From the NCBI RefSeq assembly GCF_047948215.1, contig NC_134464.1:36207020-36271019 (forward strand): 64,000 bases of DNA, read 5' to 3'. The position numbers and the translations under genes were made by a program. How positions within the stretch are numbered: the first letter of the stretch is position 1; each line of letters begins with the position of its first letter. Below are positions 19,730 to 31,307 of this stretch, in pieces. The stretch is from Lycorma delicatula. Taxonomy: Eukaryota > Arthropoda > Insecta > Hemiptera > Fulgoridae. A model generated the notes under the pieces. The model made no database searches. It saw only the letters and a program-made list of their open reading frames with translations, and was not told where the DNA came from.

Positions 19730-21771
19730 TTAAAGGCAGTTAAGACACGCAAGTTTGGCATGCTTGCCACAGACTTATTTATCCCATTGTGCACGTGTCT
19801 GGTATGATTTGTTCCCTGTTCGATCATACAGCCCACATTATTATTTTTTTCTAACTGCATTTTCTACTTCGTCTGCTTGGTTTGGTGCTGCTGGTTCTTC
19901 CTTCAAGACGTGAAGAATATTAGTTCGTATCAGACGGCTTTGCATGTGTGGTGTAACAAATTCCTTGGCAAGATCTATTAGCCAGTTTCTCCGCACAAGT
20001 TTGACATAGTTATTCCATGCACAAATCACTATCCGTTTACTCCCACAACACACAAAAGATGATAAAAGGCTTTAAATGGCCATCAGTTAGTTTTTGTAGC
20101 TATGGAATAAATAGAACACATTTCATAGACTATGTCAACTCCACCTTTGGTCCTGTTGTAAAATGTTATGATTGCTGGCTTTTGATCATCTGCAGAGGTT
20201 GGATCAATTGATTTACTGTGATGCATGTTTGAATAGCACAACCTTGCCTTTTTTTGGGAACATAGGAGACAGTGACATAAGAATTTTTTGTGAAACCAAA
20301 CATTAAAGATTTTACTTCTCGTTGTTTAGTTTGTTTGAAGCACAAGGGGATTTCTATTTTATTTTTCCTTGTAGTCCCTACAGTGGTCAGATTGTGCTGT
20401 TGCAGTAGATCTCGAGAAAGGAGTATGCTGGTAAACTAGATGTTGTGAGTAACATTTTGCCCACTCCCACACTAGTAGATTCATTAAGTCTCTGAACAAC
20501 TGAATTTGGTTTCTGGCTCACACTAGATGATATTCTTCTTTCTTTTTCCTGTTTAGCCTCTGGTATAATTACCGTTCAGATAATACTTCAGAGGATGATA
20601 TGTATGAGTGTAAATGAAGTATAGTCTTGTACAGTCTCAGTTTGACCATTCGTGAGATGTGTGGTTAATTTAAACCCAGCCACCAAAAAACACTGGTATC
20701 CACGATCTAGTGTTCAAGTCAATGTAAAAATAACTGATTTTACTAAGACTTGAACACTGGAACTCTCGACTTCCAAATCAGCTGATTTAGGAAGATGCAT
20801 TCACCACTAGACCAATTCGGTGGGTTAAGTCACTAGATGATATTGACCCTCAGGTTGTTTACCTAAGTACACCTTCATGTTTAATACAAAGAAATATAGA
20901 GAATCGACCAAAGAGAACACTGTCCATATTTAGCACGTTTATTTTGCATACATTGGCAGAAAAAGCATCTGCCTCTAAATCCTCTCAACATTTTGTCAAC
21001 TGTTGTACATTCACCCACTGAAAAATTCTCCTTGCACTGTACAACTATATTCTCGAATCTTTCATGTAAATGAGCAAATTTTTCCTGAGCCAATCTCAGA
21101 TTATAGTCTGTTTTATCTTCAAAACTTAGGGCTCTTAGGAAGAACTGAAATTGCTTTCGTGACATAGTACAATTAAAAATTTGCACACCAGTACCCTCTG
21201 CATTCCAGAGTTCTTCAGTATGCAAGTGTGAAGATCTTAATATCCCTGCATAGTAAAGTAACTCAAAGTGGGCTTTACTTTCCTCAAACCAAGTGTTGTT
21301 TGTATCCCTTTCCTGTGCATAGTTTTTTATGGAATCATTGTATATATTTGTATAAACTAATTTTTTTTTTTTTAATGAGTTCATCAGTAGAAAACACTGC
21401 CAGGCTTCCAGTGGAGTATTAGCTTGTCTTGCCACGCCCTTACAACCATGCAGGGGAAAAACTATATTTTGTTGCCTGGTGTGCACTGATTGTGTAGGCT
21501 TAGCTTTTTTCCATTTGGTATGATCCTTTTCAATATAATATCCTTGGTAGGCTAAAGGAATTTATTCTTCTGAGGTGCTATTATCTGCAGAGTCATCATC
21601 CTGTATTACTTCCTATGAACTCTGTTCCATATCTGTATTTCTTTCATGATCGTCAGCTTCTTGTTCTTCAGGATCAGTGTCGCTACCAATATCACATATC
21701 TCCACTGAAAAATCATCCTCTGAAAGTTTGTCATTTTCCAAAATTGATCTGAAGAATTGATTGACATCCAT
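19730..21771 (-). pseudogene. piggyBac transposase pseudogene interrupted by a SINE
   Basis: On the minus strand, ATG at 21769-21771 opens MDVNQFFRSILENDKLSEDD and an acidic N-terminus. Two in-frame stops come before PLEAWQCF. The DDE core follows with ELLYYAGILRSSHLHTEELW, TMSRKQFQFFLRALSFEDKT and CTTVDKMLRGFRGRC (TTVDEML in the family; first catalytic Asp kept). A SINE interrupts it at 20535-20844. Beyond it are GKMLLTT, KSLMFGFTKNSYV, HHSKSIDPTSADDQKPAIIT and a GVDIVYEMCS stretch at the place of the third Asp (GVDxVDEM; Asp to Tyr). A C-terminal VCGKHAKLACLNCL finger ends at a TAA (19730-19732). Without the SINE it is about 577 codons, full piggyBac length, with scattered frameshifts. Confidence 0.85.
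20521..20844 (-). repeat. SINE1 copy a, with 14-bp target duplication
   Basis: The body at 20535-20830 is flanked by perfect CACTAGATGATATT repeats (20521-20534 and 20831-20844). Read on the minus strand it starts with a tRNA-like head: box A-like TGGTCTAGTGGTGAATGC, then AAATCAGCTGATTT, then box B-like GTTCAAGTC. A unique region of about 200 bp follows, and it ends GAGGCTAAACAGGAAAAAGA. The insertion splits the piggyBac transposase frame, so it is younger than that element. Confidence 0.9.
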
Positions 21772-22128
21772 GTTACTAAAATCTTGTAAATGTAATCAGT
21801 GAATAATATTCAATTAAAAAAAATATATAATCATAAAATATGCATAAAAAATAACTATTTAGTCGCTAAAGCAAAGGCAAAAGCAAAAAATATAACACAC
21901 TGCTGCTAGGTTTTCAATAGACACGAACTGTCACTGTGGGTCATGGTTCACACAGGTTTCTCTTTGATCAACAGTCTACTCAAACTAAATGAACAAGTGT
22001 GTTTTGTGTAGATTGGGGGAGGTAGGAAGGTACAAGGAGTGGCCTAAAAGAGCCACCTACAATATAGTTGGAACAGAAAAAAAATTGCGATGCGGGTCAC
22101 TGACCTGCAGCTACCTCTTCTGGGTTAA
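21772..22128 (-). other. 5' flank of the piggyBac transposase, with TTAA end
   Basis: Upstream region of the minus-strand piggyBac transposase. At 22115-22128 the plus strand reads CTCTTCTGGGTTAA; read inward from TTAA this is TTAACCCAGAAGAGG, a plausible piggyBac left terminal repeat. It is not a close match to the ends at 18671 or 19358, so pairing of ends is unresolved. Confidence 0.5.
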
Positions 22129-22657
22129 AAAAGAATTCAAAGAAGGTCTTTAAAGAAGAAATTTGTCAAATTCTGAGGAGATTTTTCAAGCATTTCTGAA
22201 TGCTATTTTTAAAGCATTTATTTATGTATAGTTGTAGATGGATTTCAGTTAGTGTTGTTTTCTCAGTTCCAGTTTTTTATTTTTACATTTATTGGAAAAT
22301 AATTTGCTCGTAATGTAATTTCAGTTTATTTTGTCAGCAATTTATTGACTGTATAAGCATACACCCAATTACAGATCTTTATTATTTTTTTTTTTTTTAT
22401 GAGTAGAAATGGTAGTTATTTTGCCATAAAATAAAACTTATATTTTTGAAATGTAGATTTACTTAGAAAAGTTGTCAATTTATTTGTTTGCAGTAAAAAA
22501 AGCTGACATTTTTCAGGCTATATTTAATGACCTGTTTTGATGTTCACCTGAGATTTCAGCATTGTAAGATTTTATAAAATTACTGTAGCTGAAGATGTGA
22601 ATTCTATTGCTTGTGTGCATGTGTACATGTGTTATATATTATACATATATGCATATA
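22129..22657. other. AT-rich spacer, nothing recognised
   Basis: No coding sequence; T-rich and ending in a short TATA-type microsatellite into which the mariner element inserted. Confidence 0.5.
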
Positions 22658-23920
22658 TGAGGTACGGCAGAAAAGTAAGAGACTGGCAACACTGGGAGCG
22701 AACTGGCAATGATGCAGGCTCCCTCTTTACATAGCTTGTGTGTCAGCCACTCCTATATGCTCAATGAGAATTTCAACCTTGTGTGGTAACTACATCACTA
22801 GAGCAGGATAAGTGAAGTTGTGTTTTTGTAGTGCATTACAAAAATGGAACAGGGAAATTTGGAGCAGCAGTGTGCCATCAAATTTTATGTTAAACATAGT
22901 GAATCTGCGAATGTGACCTATGAAAAGTTGCAATGAACCTTTAAGAAACATTCCTTAATAAGAGCACAAGTTTTTTGGTGGCACAAAGCATCTTTGGAGG
23001 GCCAGGAAGGAGTGGAAGATGAACATAACTCAGGGAGGTCTTCAACATTGAAAACTGAGGAAAATGTAGAAAGAGATGAGGTCAGATCATCAACTAACAT
23101 TGAGACTGATGAGTAGGGTGTTAAATTTGAATCGTTTTACCCCTTCATCAGTTTTGGGCATGAGAAAGGTGTGTGCCAAGTTGGTGCCAGAAAACCTTTC
23201 TATTGAACATCAATGGAAGAATGTGTACTTGTTGATTTCGACAGAATCAAAATGACCCAGGTTTCTTCAGTCGTGTGATCACTGGTGATGTGTCATGGAT
23301 TTTCTAGTATGATCCAGAAACAAAACATTAGTTCAAGAGTAGCACACTTACACTTCTCCACCAAAGAAAGCTCACATGAGAAAATCAAATTATGCTGATT
23401 AGTTTTTTGGGCAGTAGGGGGATTGTTCACACAGAATTTGTGCCCCAAGTACAAACTGTTTTTTTTATAAAGAGCCCTCGAAAGGCTAAGAAAAAATGTG
23501 CTTTGTGTCAGACTGGACATTTCAAATACTTGGTTTTCTCCACCATGACAATGCTTCCTGTCACATGGCCATTTCCATCATCAACCAGTTTTTGATGAAT
23601 AATGAGATACCAGTGGTTCTTTAGTCCCCCCCCCACAATATTCGCCTGAACTTTGTCTGTGTGACTATTTTTGTTTTCCAGGATCAAAACCGGCTTGAAA
23701 GGATGTAATTTTATTACTGTTGAAAACATCTAGTGGAGTATAACCAAAGAGCTGGTGGCAATTACAGTTGAAGCCTTCCAGCATTGTTATGAAGATTAGA
23801 AACAATGCCTCTACCAATGTATAGCTGTGCATGGAAACTGCTTTGAAGGTGATACATTGATGTATAAAAATAAAATAAAATTTTTGAAAAAAAGACTCAT
23901 TACTTTTCTGCCACACCTCA
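22658..23920 (+). mobile_element. Complete but dead mariner element with TIRs and TA flanks
   Basis: 1263 bp. The left end reads TGAGGTACGGCAGAAAAGTA; the right end, inverted, reads TGAGGTGTGGCAGAAAAGTA. The TIRs are therefore about 30 bp with few mismatches, and TA lies on both outer sides (22656-22657 and 23921-23922), the mariner target duplication. Length and structure are typical of the family. Confidence 0.9.
22844..23875 (+). pseudogene. mariner transposase pseudogene
   Basis: Starts at ATG 22844 with MEQGNLEQQCAIKFYVKHSE, the usual mariner opening, then VFWWHKASLEGQEGVED and SGRSSTLKTEENVERDE of the paired helix-turn-helix DNA-binding region. The catalytic domain follows through stops and shifts: VITGD-like then WIF near 23275-23310 (first Asp region, mutated to GDVSW), LGSRGIVHTEFVPQ, and LHHDNASCHMA near 23540-23565 (second Asp in HDNA kept). 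A QYSPELCLCDYFCF segment keeps the third Asp. It ends EAFQHCYE, QCIAVHGNCFEGD. The spacing fits a DD34D enzyme. At least ten disabling changes are visible, so it is inactive. Confidence 0.85.
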
Positions 23921-23922
23921 TA

Positions 23923-25022
23923 TATATTTATTAAACATCAGATCTTAAGATGACAATAATAAAAGATGTTTAACTGTTAAAAAAGCTTCTTACAACTGAA
24001 AATAATTGTTTGGAATGTTATAAGAATTATTCACTGAAGACGATGTAAATTGTTAAAAGTACTCTCAGATTTGTAAGTGTTTTTGAACAGAAATACGTAC
24101 ATAAATGTTTAAAAACGTATTTATAAACTATTACATGGGAAACATTATGTATTAGCTAATGTTATAAAACAAAGAGGAAAACTAAATTTTTTATCATTGT
24201 TATTGGGATAGGTTAGATATATACAACATTAGCACAAAAAAGGGATTAAGAATAGAGCGTTAGAAATAGATTCACTATGTACTTGAAAAGTTGTTAAATG
24301 ACACTTCTAGATTGAATTTGTGATGATGTAATCATATCAAGTGTGTGGGTTAAGTGGTACTGATATTACAGATCTAGCATTAAAGTTGAAGTATATATAG
24401 GTGGAGTGAGTATGTTCAGCAAATGTGAGAAGGGAAAATGAGATCAAAATACTTCTCAAGTGGAGTTGGCCTGAAAAGGAAAGAAGGTGGGGGATATAGG
24501 AAAACTTGATTTCAAGGATGTAGACTGACTGATATAAAAAGAAGAGTTCTGTAAAATATAATTCTTGGCTCTATATATTTATATATTGCAAGAAAGGTAG
24601 AGGGATGATGTATAAGATACTGTAGATCTCCTTTCTTTTATTCGCTTTGCAAGAAAGTGAGTTACGAGGTTGTATTCAAGACTTCCTTTTGTCTAAAATT
24701 AATTGAAATTTAGATTTAACAAAATAATACATTTTTTTATTTTAGAAGTTTGTATTATACTAAATCTTCCATTGGTAATGACTATGACTGAAAATTATTT
24801 GTTATTTTGTGTTCTTAACAATTTTAATTTTACTTACAAATCTCTTTTAAAAATCTATTCTCTGAATTTAAGGTTTTACAGCCCGGAGACATGTAAATAA
24901 ATACTTATTTTAGTCTAATAAATGATAGTTGTATGTAATTTTTATTTTATTTATTATTCACAGACTATTTCCATACATTTCTAATGATAAGAAATGAATT
25001 TTCTAAGGTACAAAAAATAATA
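23923..25022. other. Gene-free AT-rich stretch
   Basis: No exon, RNA gene or classified repeat recognised. The short open frames present have no protein-like features. Confidence 0.5.
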
Positions 25023-25092
25023 AGCCTGACAGATCTCAACCCAGAATCTCCTGGGTGAAAGACCACTCCATCATAGGGGTCACAGAAGTCAC
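25023..25092 (-). repeat. SINE2 (tRNA-Glu-like head), copy 1
   Basis: On the minus strand the order is ATGATGGAGTGG, TCTTTCACCCAGGAGATTC, TGGGTTGAGATC and TGTCAGGC. The CTTTCACCC anticodon-loop-like core and the degenerate box B (GTTGAGATC) match the copies at 31887, 42531 and 47231. It is too degenerate to be a functional tRNA. Confidence 0.55.
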
Positions 25093-26052
25093 GTCTGGAA
25101 TTTTTAGGTATAGTAATACTCTATAGATATTAAAAAAAACTACACTGCAAATTAAACTTGTTAGTAAGGCTTATGGGAAAATCAAAACAGCATCACAAAA
25201 TATAAATTTAATAAATTAAAATAAATAATTTGTTACAGTTCATATTACAACATAAAAATAAGAATCAAATGAAATAATCTTAATGTAAAACTGTAATGCA
25301 CAAAAATAATGTAAATATTTTGAATGGTTGGAAAAAATATTTGAATATGTATTATTTAAGTACTTGTTAAATGGGATTAGAAAATTCTACATTTAATTGT
25401 TGTCTTCGCTCTATATAATAGGTCCTTTAACCTGATAAAACTTAATTCAAGTTTTAAAAGTATTTTCTATCTTGTACATAGTTGTCATTTTTTTTATTCT
25501 TGTGGTAGAGTGAGGGTCTTTTGTTTACTCTCCAGTAGTGATTCAGCCAATTTATGTACTTTTGAACCTGAATCTCTTTACTTCTGTAATCTGAAGATCA
25601 TGAATCTTTTAATTTCTACAACTTTAGAAATGTTAACTAAATGTATAATGTTAAGTGATTTCGTAACATTGTACAGAGAGAAGATTGCACAGCAATCTTT
25701 TTGAATATTTTAAGTGGGTCTGTCTTCATGCTTTGTCTTTCAAAGTTCTCAAAGTAGTTTCAGGTGTATTATTGAATATACTAATCTACTTAGTTATTTC
25801 TATTTCTCCATCTAATTATACTTCCCCAAACTTACTAGTTAAATTATCTTATGTTTTATCTAATATTGTAGTATAATAAGTAAGTTACAGGTTATTCAAA
25901 AAAAGTTTTTTATAGCTTTAAAACATACAGAAATATAAGAATCGTCCCAATTGGTAATAAAACATTTCAAGTTATAATTCAGTCTTTAAATGCTGTTGTA
26001 CAAATTTCTTCACCATGATTGCTAGTAGTGTTCACTCAGTTCAGCTAGCAAA
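25093..26052. other. Gene-free AT-rich stretch
   Basis: Nothing recognised, apart from a short 5' leader of the transposase fragment that follows (about 25980-26052). Confidence 0.45.
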
Positions 26053-26640
26053 ATGGCTAGTATCGTTGGTGTGTAGCATACCTGCTGTGTATATTGGTTC
26101 AAGAATCAAAATCCACCGCTACAGTTCAACATAACCTTTTTACTTAGTTGGATAAGGGATTTCCAGTTAATGACAATTGGCAAATTATACTTTGTTGTTT
26201 TTGTTCTGTTGGAAGAGAAACATCAACAGATAGCTGGTATATTTCTGTTGTTGCTGTGGAACAGACTAATGAGAGCTTTGTGTGTAGCCCTTATAAATCA
26301 ACACAACCTGTTACACATGAAACTGCCATTCTAGAAACATTTGACATGTTTTACATAAATATTTAAACTTGTAACCAAACAGATATACCATTGTTCAAAA
26401 AATTACAGACAGATGAGATGGTTCATTGTGAATTTTATATATAAATATTAAGTCAAATAAAGGGAAACAAGCTTTCTTGGAAAATTTCATTTTTAGTGGT
26501 GATTCAGTCAGCATTTCATGTCATTGATGAAAGAACATCCTTAACCATATCTGGGCATTAAAATCAACATGATTCATTGAAGTATGTTCTTGATTGTACT
26601 AGTGGGAAACTCTTTTGTGCTGTTACAGCCATGTTAAAGT
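26053..26640 (+). pseudogene. Tc1/mariner-type transposase remnant
   Basis: From ATG 26053 broken frames read MASIVGV, CCVYWFKNQNPPLQFNI, and then ALCVALINQHN or, in another frame, ESFVCSPYKSTQPVTHETAI. The latter aligns with the SFxRSPxKSTRRASRExxI linker seen in arthropod Tc1/mariner-superfamily transposases. Further on, a QSAFHVIDE segment and KLFCAVTA match the region around the first catalytic Asp (DExxFHVxG) and the VWCAVTA strand. The last third is missing, as the sequence meets a TTAA-ended repeat at 26672. Every frame is interrupted. Confidence 0.55.
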
Positions 26641-26671
26641 ATGTTACCTCTCCTAAACATTAAGAACAGCA

Positions 26672-27680
26672 TTAACACATTTCACTGCTTGCGTTTCATC
26701 GGTGTATTAACCATCCATACAGATTTATTTTTTTTGTTTTTAACTCTGTGTTCTGGTTATCAATATTTATTTACCATGCACCGGATTTATATCATCAGTG
26801 CTGAACAATCGCTCATGCATGGTTGGGAGTTTCATAAATCTCGTACTTGTTCATTTTATGCTAATTAATTTTTAATTAGGTAAAAATAATTTATCTCTTC
26901 ATTTTATGAAAAAAAAGACCTAAGTTTGTGGATTTTACCTGTAAAAGTCTGTGCTAAATTTATGAGCAATAAATCCTCAATTTATTCTGTATATTAATAA
27001 TTGATTTAGAATTTTGTATTTTACTTTTGTATCTGTTAATTTCTTTACAGTTTATTTTCAGCTATCATCTGAGTTGTTAATGACCTGAAAATTAGTTTTT
27101 ACTTAAATTCCTTTAAATGTTTTAGAATAGATCTGACAAACAAGTCAAGTAACTATACCATATATGTTTTAAACATATAATGAAATAATACATTGTATAT
27201 TTTAACGGTTTTGTTTAAAAGTGAAATAATAAAATTAAAATCATTTATGTAGCATACATTTTATTTTAAAGGATATAAATAATTCCAAAAAGTATTAATT
27301 TAAAATGAAAATAGTACCAATATATAATTATAAAATTAAATTAAAACATGTTGGCTAATCAATACTAACTGAATACAAATAATTTGTAAATTAAATCAAT
27401 GTATTATAAATTTATTCCCTTTAAAAAGTGATGAAAGTTCAAGCAAATTTAAAATTCTATCAAAAAACGCTGCTATAATTAAACTATAAATGAACTGCAC
27501 AGTTGCAATATATAAACTTTTCTCATGCGCTAACATATGATTTCAAGTTAACAGCAACATGCTGAACCCCCCCAGCAGAGATAGAAAAGCTGCTGTACTA
27601 CCATGCATATGTGCGTGGTCAGCAGGTTGCATATATGCATAGACCATGTGCCTACCAGTGCTCAGCACTGAATGTGTTAA
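26672..27680. mobile_element. Candidate piggyBac-type non-autonomous element
   Basis: TTAA at 26672-26675 opens TTAACACATTTCACTGCTTG. TTAA at 27677-27680, read inward on the minus strand, opens TTAACACATTCAGTGCTGAG. The ends match over about 18 bases with one indel and one substitution. An internal TTAA at 27548 also starts a CAACATGCTGAACC block, so the boundary could be shorter. No transposase frame is seen. Confidence 0.4.
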
Positions 27681-28965
27681 TGGTATTGTGCCCTTGGATA
27701 CGGTAGAAAATTCTCTCATTTTACAATTAGATGCAGATGATAATTTCCAGCTGGACATTACACATTACCTCACATAAACCTCACTAAATTACTTCAGTAA
27801 TTGTTTGCCCAATCGATGGAATAGCTTTAACTGGCTCAATTACATTGCCTATTTGTCCCACTGGACTTGGCTCCAGTTAATTGGTTTTAATGGGTTATAT
27901 TATCAAGTGTTTGTCATGCCCTTCCTTTTGATTTTTCAGAACACAAAAGTTCAAGCACTACCTTAATTGCAAAAGTGCTGCCTGGTGTGCTAAATTAAGT
28001 TTCACAAGAAATTGACTTCAGGTGGGATGTCTACTAAATCACTATCAGTGATGTTTACATCAAACTCAACTGACAAGTGTAACAAACACTTGTTATTACT
28101 TACTAATTAATGTTGGCTCAATGGTAATCTTTTTGATTTAAATTCTTAGACATGAAGAAATGGAAACAGATCTTTGTGGGAAGTAAGATAGAATCATCAA
28201 GGTGGTGTTATCTACTTTTCAAAGATTGGGAACCTTCCTCAGCTACTAGATCTTGTGATTCTAAGAACTTATATACCAACATTTTTTAAATTGACCTCCT
28301 TTAAGGAAATCAGCATTTTACTGTTTACCAACTTGGGTGAAGATATGAAGATACCCTGATCTCCTGAAGAATTCTGGGCAGGATGATTACCAACCAGAAG
28401 GAGTCATGAAGAACTTTGGGGGATTACTTTTTGTCTTGCTCTGGTGTATTACTTTTTGTCGTCTTACATTTCTCTGAAGAGTGATTTTTTTCAGTGTCGT
28501 TAGTTCATGAAATATAATAATTTTCATCATGGTTATACATGATATTTTTATATGTATGGATATATACATTGTTTTTTCTAAAGTCAATACTTATAAGACC
28601 CATATTCCTCGTGTTACAAATATATTGCATTTTTATAATCAAGTATGTTTTATATAATCAAGCTTTTGTTAAAGTATATAAATTGTATCTAATTAAATAT
28701 TTTTAGATGATTTTTTTTTGTTTATATTGTCAAAGATTCCTCTGTTCTTTTTGTTCTTTTTCATACAAAAAATGATTAATTATAAAATTGTAATTTTATC
28801 GTGAAAAAACACATTAATACTAAACAGAACTAGCAGTTGTACACATGTGCAGTTTTAATTGTTAGTTTATTAAAAATGTTGGTAAATACTAAACCATTCA
28901 ACATGGATGATTGGTTTAGTATGAAAAGTCAGAAAATGTACTTTCAAAATGTACATTTTGTTTTT
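27681..28965. other. Gene-free stretch, nothing classified
   Basis: Less AT-rich from 27700 to 28450, which suggests an old decayed mobile element, but I could not match its broken frames to a family. Confidence 0.4.
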
Positions 28966-29093
28966 GAAAACATTTAAACTGAAGATTTTTAATGCAGTCA
29001 TCAATTATTATTATTAATATGTTATATAAAAAGGATTGATTTATTTCAAAATGAGTTTCACTGAATTTCAATTTATATAACGATAATTCTTCG
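28966..29093 (+). repeat. Diverged repeat, copy 1 of a pair
   Basis: Shares ACATTTAAACT, TTTTAATGC, ATCAATTATT, TTAATATGTTAT, ATATAAAAAGG and TTTATTTCAAAATGAGTTTC in order with 31185-31307 on the same strand, at roughly 80 percent identity by eye. Confidence 0.65.
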
Positions 29094-29778
29094 TAACACT
29101 TAGTTTTATATAATGTTGTGTAGAAAGCTTTTTCTTTCACTTTTTAATTCTAAAGTAGAACATTTTTTATTCTTCATAAAAAAGTTGTTATAAATCATTA
29201 TTAATGTTGTTACGTCAAAATCTATTAAACAACTTTGAAGCCAACTTTGGTAAACTAAGTTAATTTAATTAATAAGTCAACTTAACATACATAATATTGT
29301 TTAAGCAGATATTTTATGGTATTATGATGTAATTACGAAGCCAAAAAAAAGTGTTAACTGTAATACCCAAGCATTACATAGTTGTTCTTATTCTTGTTAT
29401 TTTGTTCTACTAAAGTTTGAACAGCTAATTATTAATTAATTATATAATTTCCATTAATTTTCTTTTGTAACTGTTTTCTACCTGTTGAAATATTATAATA
29501 ATGAAAAAATAAAAATTACTTATCATACTCCAGTTAAGCTTTGTTCAAGTATGATGAATTAAAACATAAAGGTAGATAAATGGTTCTTAAATATTAATAA
29601 TTGTAATGTAAATTTGGCATTTTATGAAATTTAAGGAAAGTTTATATTATTGATATTCCATCTTGTTAAAACATTTTATTTAATTTTGTAAATCTTAATT
29701 ATAAAGAAACTTACTAATGGTTAATATGGGGTGTCTGAGGAATTGGTTTTTGGATTTTCTTAATATTTATAAATTATC
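29094..29778. other. Gene-free AT-rich stretch
   Basis: Nothing recognised. Confidence 0.5.
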
Positions 29779-30100
29779 TTTTTTAATATGTTTTTTTCTT
29801 TTTTCCTGTTTAGCCTCTGGGAGTTACCGTTCAGGTATTACTTCATAGGATGAATGAGGATGATATGTGAGTGCAAATGAAGTGTAGTCTTCTACAGTAT
29901 CAGTTCGACTATACCTGAGATGTGTGGTTAATTGAAACCCAACCACCAAAGAACACTGATATCCATGATCTATAATTCAAATCCGTATAAAAATAACTGC
30001 CTTTATTAGAACTTGATCGCTGGAACTGTCGACTTCCAAATCAGCTGATTTGGTAAGATGCGTTCACCACTAAAACAACCTGGTGGGTATTTTTAACATG
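29779..30100 (-). repeat. SINE1 copy b
   Basis: Body about 29791-30088, read on the minus strand: head with box A-like TGGTGAACGC, AAATCAGCTGATTT, then a diverged box B, with tail AGGCTAAACAGGAAAAAAGA. The flanks TTTTTTAATATG and ATTTTTAACATG are a near-match target duplication. Confidence 0.85.
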
Positions 30101-30468
30101 TCGAGATCATTAATGACCATTAATAACTTTTTCCATAATGGGAAAACAGGAGCATTTCCTTTATATTTTATATAAAATAGCTCAAATATCATTCCTTAAT
30201 ATATGCTGTATGTTATTTGTGATAACCTAACGGTTGAAGGCACAACTTTTAAGAGTCTGTCAAATCACTCTCACAAATGACATAGCTATAATCAAGAATA
30301 ATAAGCATCCAATGTCAGGTTTTCTAACAAAATTGAATAGTTAAATAGCTTAATGTTGCCTTCTTCATAGAATCAGATATAATATTGTTTATCGACATGT
30401 TGAGCCCACCGTAATGTAGCAGATATTCAGCCTATAACTAACACTTAACTTATAAAAAAAGTTGAATT

Positions 30469-30771
30469 ACTACATATAGTCTTTTTTTTCTGTTTAGCCT
30501 CTGGAACCACCATAAGGTAATACTGCAGAGGAAGATACATATGAATGTAAATGAAGTGCAGTCTTGTACAGTCTCTGGTGGACCATTCCTGAGATGTGGT
30601 TAATTGAAATCCAACCACCAAAAAACATCGGTATCCGCGATCTAGTATTCAAATCTATATAAAAGTAACTGCCTTAACCTGATCTTAACCTTCAAACTCT
30701 TGACTTTGTAATCAGCTGATTTGTGATGATGAGTTCACCACTAGATCAACCCAGTGGGTTACTATCAATAG
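30469..30771 (-). repeat. SINE1 copy c
   Basis: Body about 30480-30760, the same head-to-tail order as copy a but with a diverged head (AATCAGCTGATT core kept) and an altered box B. Flanks ACTACATATAG and ACTATCAATAG are probably a decayed 11-bp target duplication. Confidence 0.75.
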
Positions 30772-31184
30772 ACTAATGTCTGTGGGCAAATAGTAAACAT
30801 TTTCAGCTATAATAATACAATACAAATTAGTAAAAGGCTTATTATAAAATGAAAAATAAGCAAGATGCAGAAAATCATTTTTTTTATTTATTTATTTTTT
30901 TTTTTTAAATAACGATGGAGTCTTTTTTGTAAATACAAAAAATTAAGTTTTTAAAAATTATCCATGATTTAATTGTTGGCCCTTTATAATTTTTGATAAT
31001 ATTAACTGTAAGAAGGATATGTCACCACCAAACATATTTTTGAAGTGCTCTATGCTTCTTAATTCCTTCTGATAATTTAGCGTATAAAATATGAATTTTT
31101 ACTTCCTTAAGTTATAGAGTAACATTTCAGAAAGAGATATGAGAATAATGCAGATGTGCTCTTATTAATTTATTCTCAAAAGAA
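30772..31184. other. Gene-free AT-rich stretch
   Basis: Nothing recognised; contains a T-rich tract near 30880-30905. Confidence 0.5.
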
Positions 31185-31307
31185 AACATTTAAACTCGTA
31201 AGACTTTTAATGCGATTATCAATTATTGTAATTAATATGTTATTATATAAAAAGGGTTAATTTATTTCAAAATGAGTTTCATTGAATTTGTCTTATACGT
31301 GGATAAT
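31185..31307 (+). repeat. Diverged repeat, copy 2 of a pair
   Basis: Second copy of the 28966-29093 sequence, same orientation. The pair brackets SINE1 copies b and c. Confidence 0.65.
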
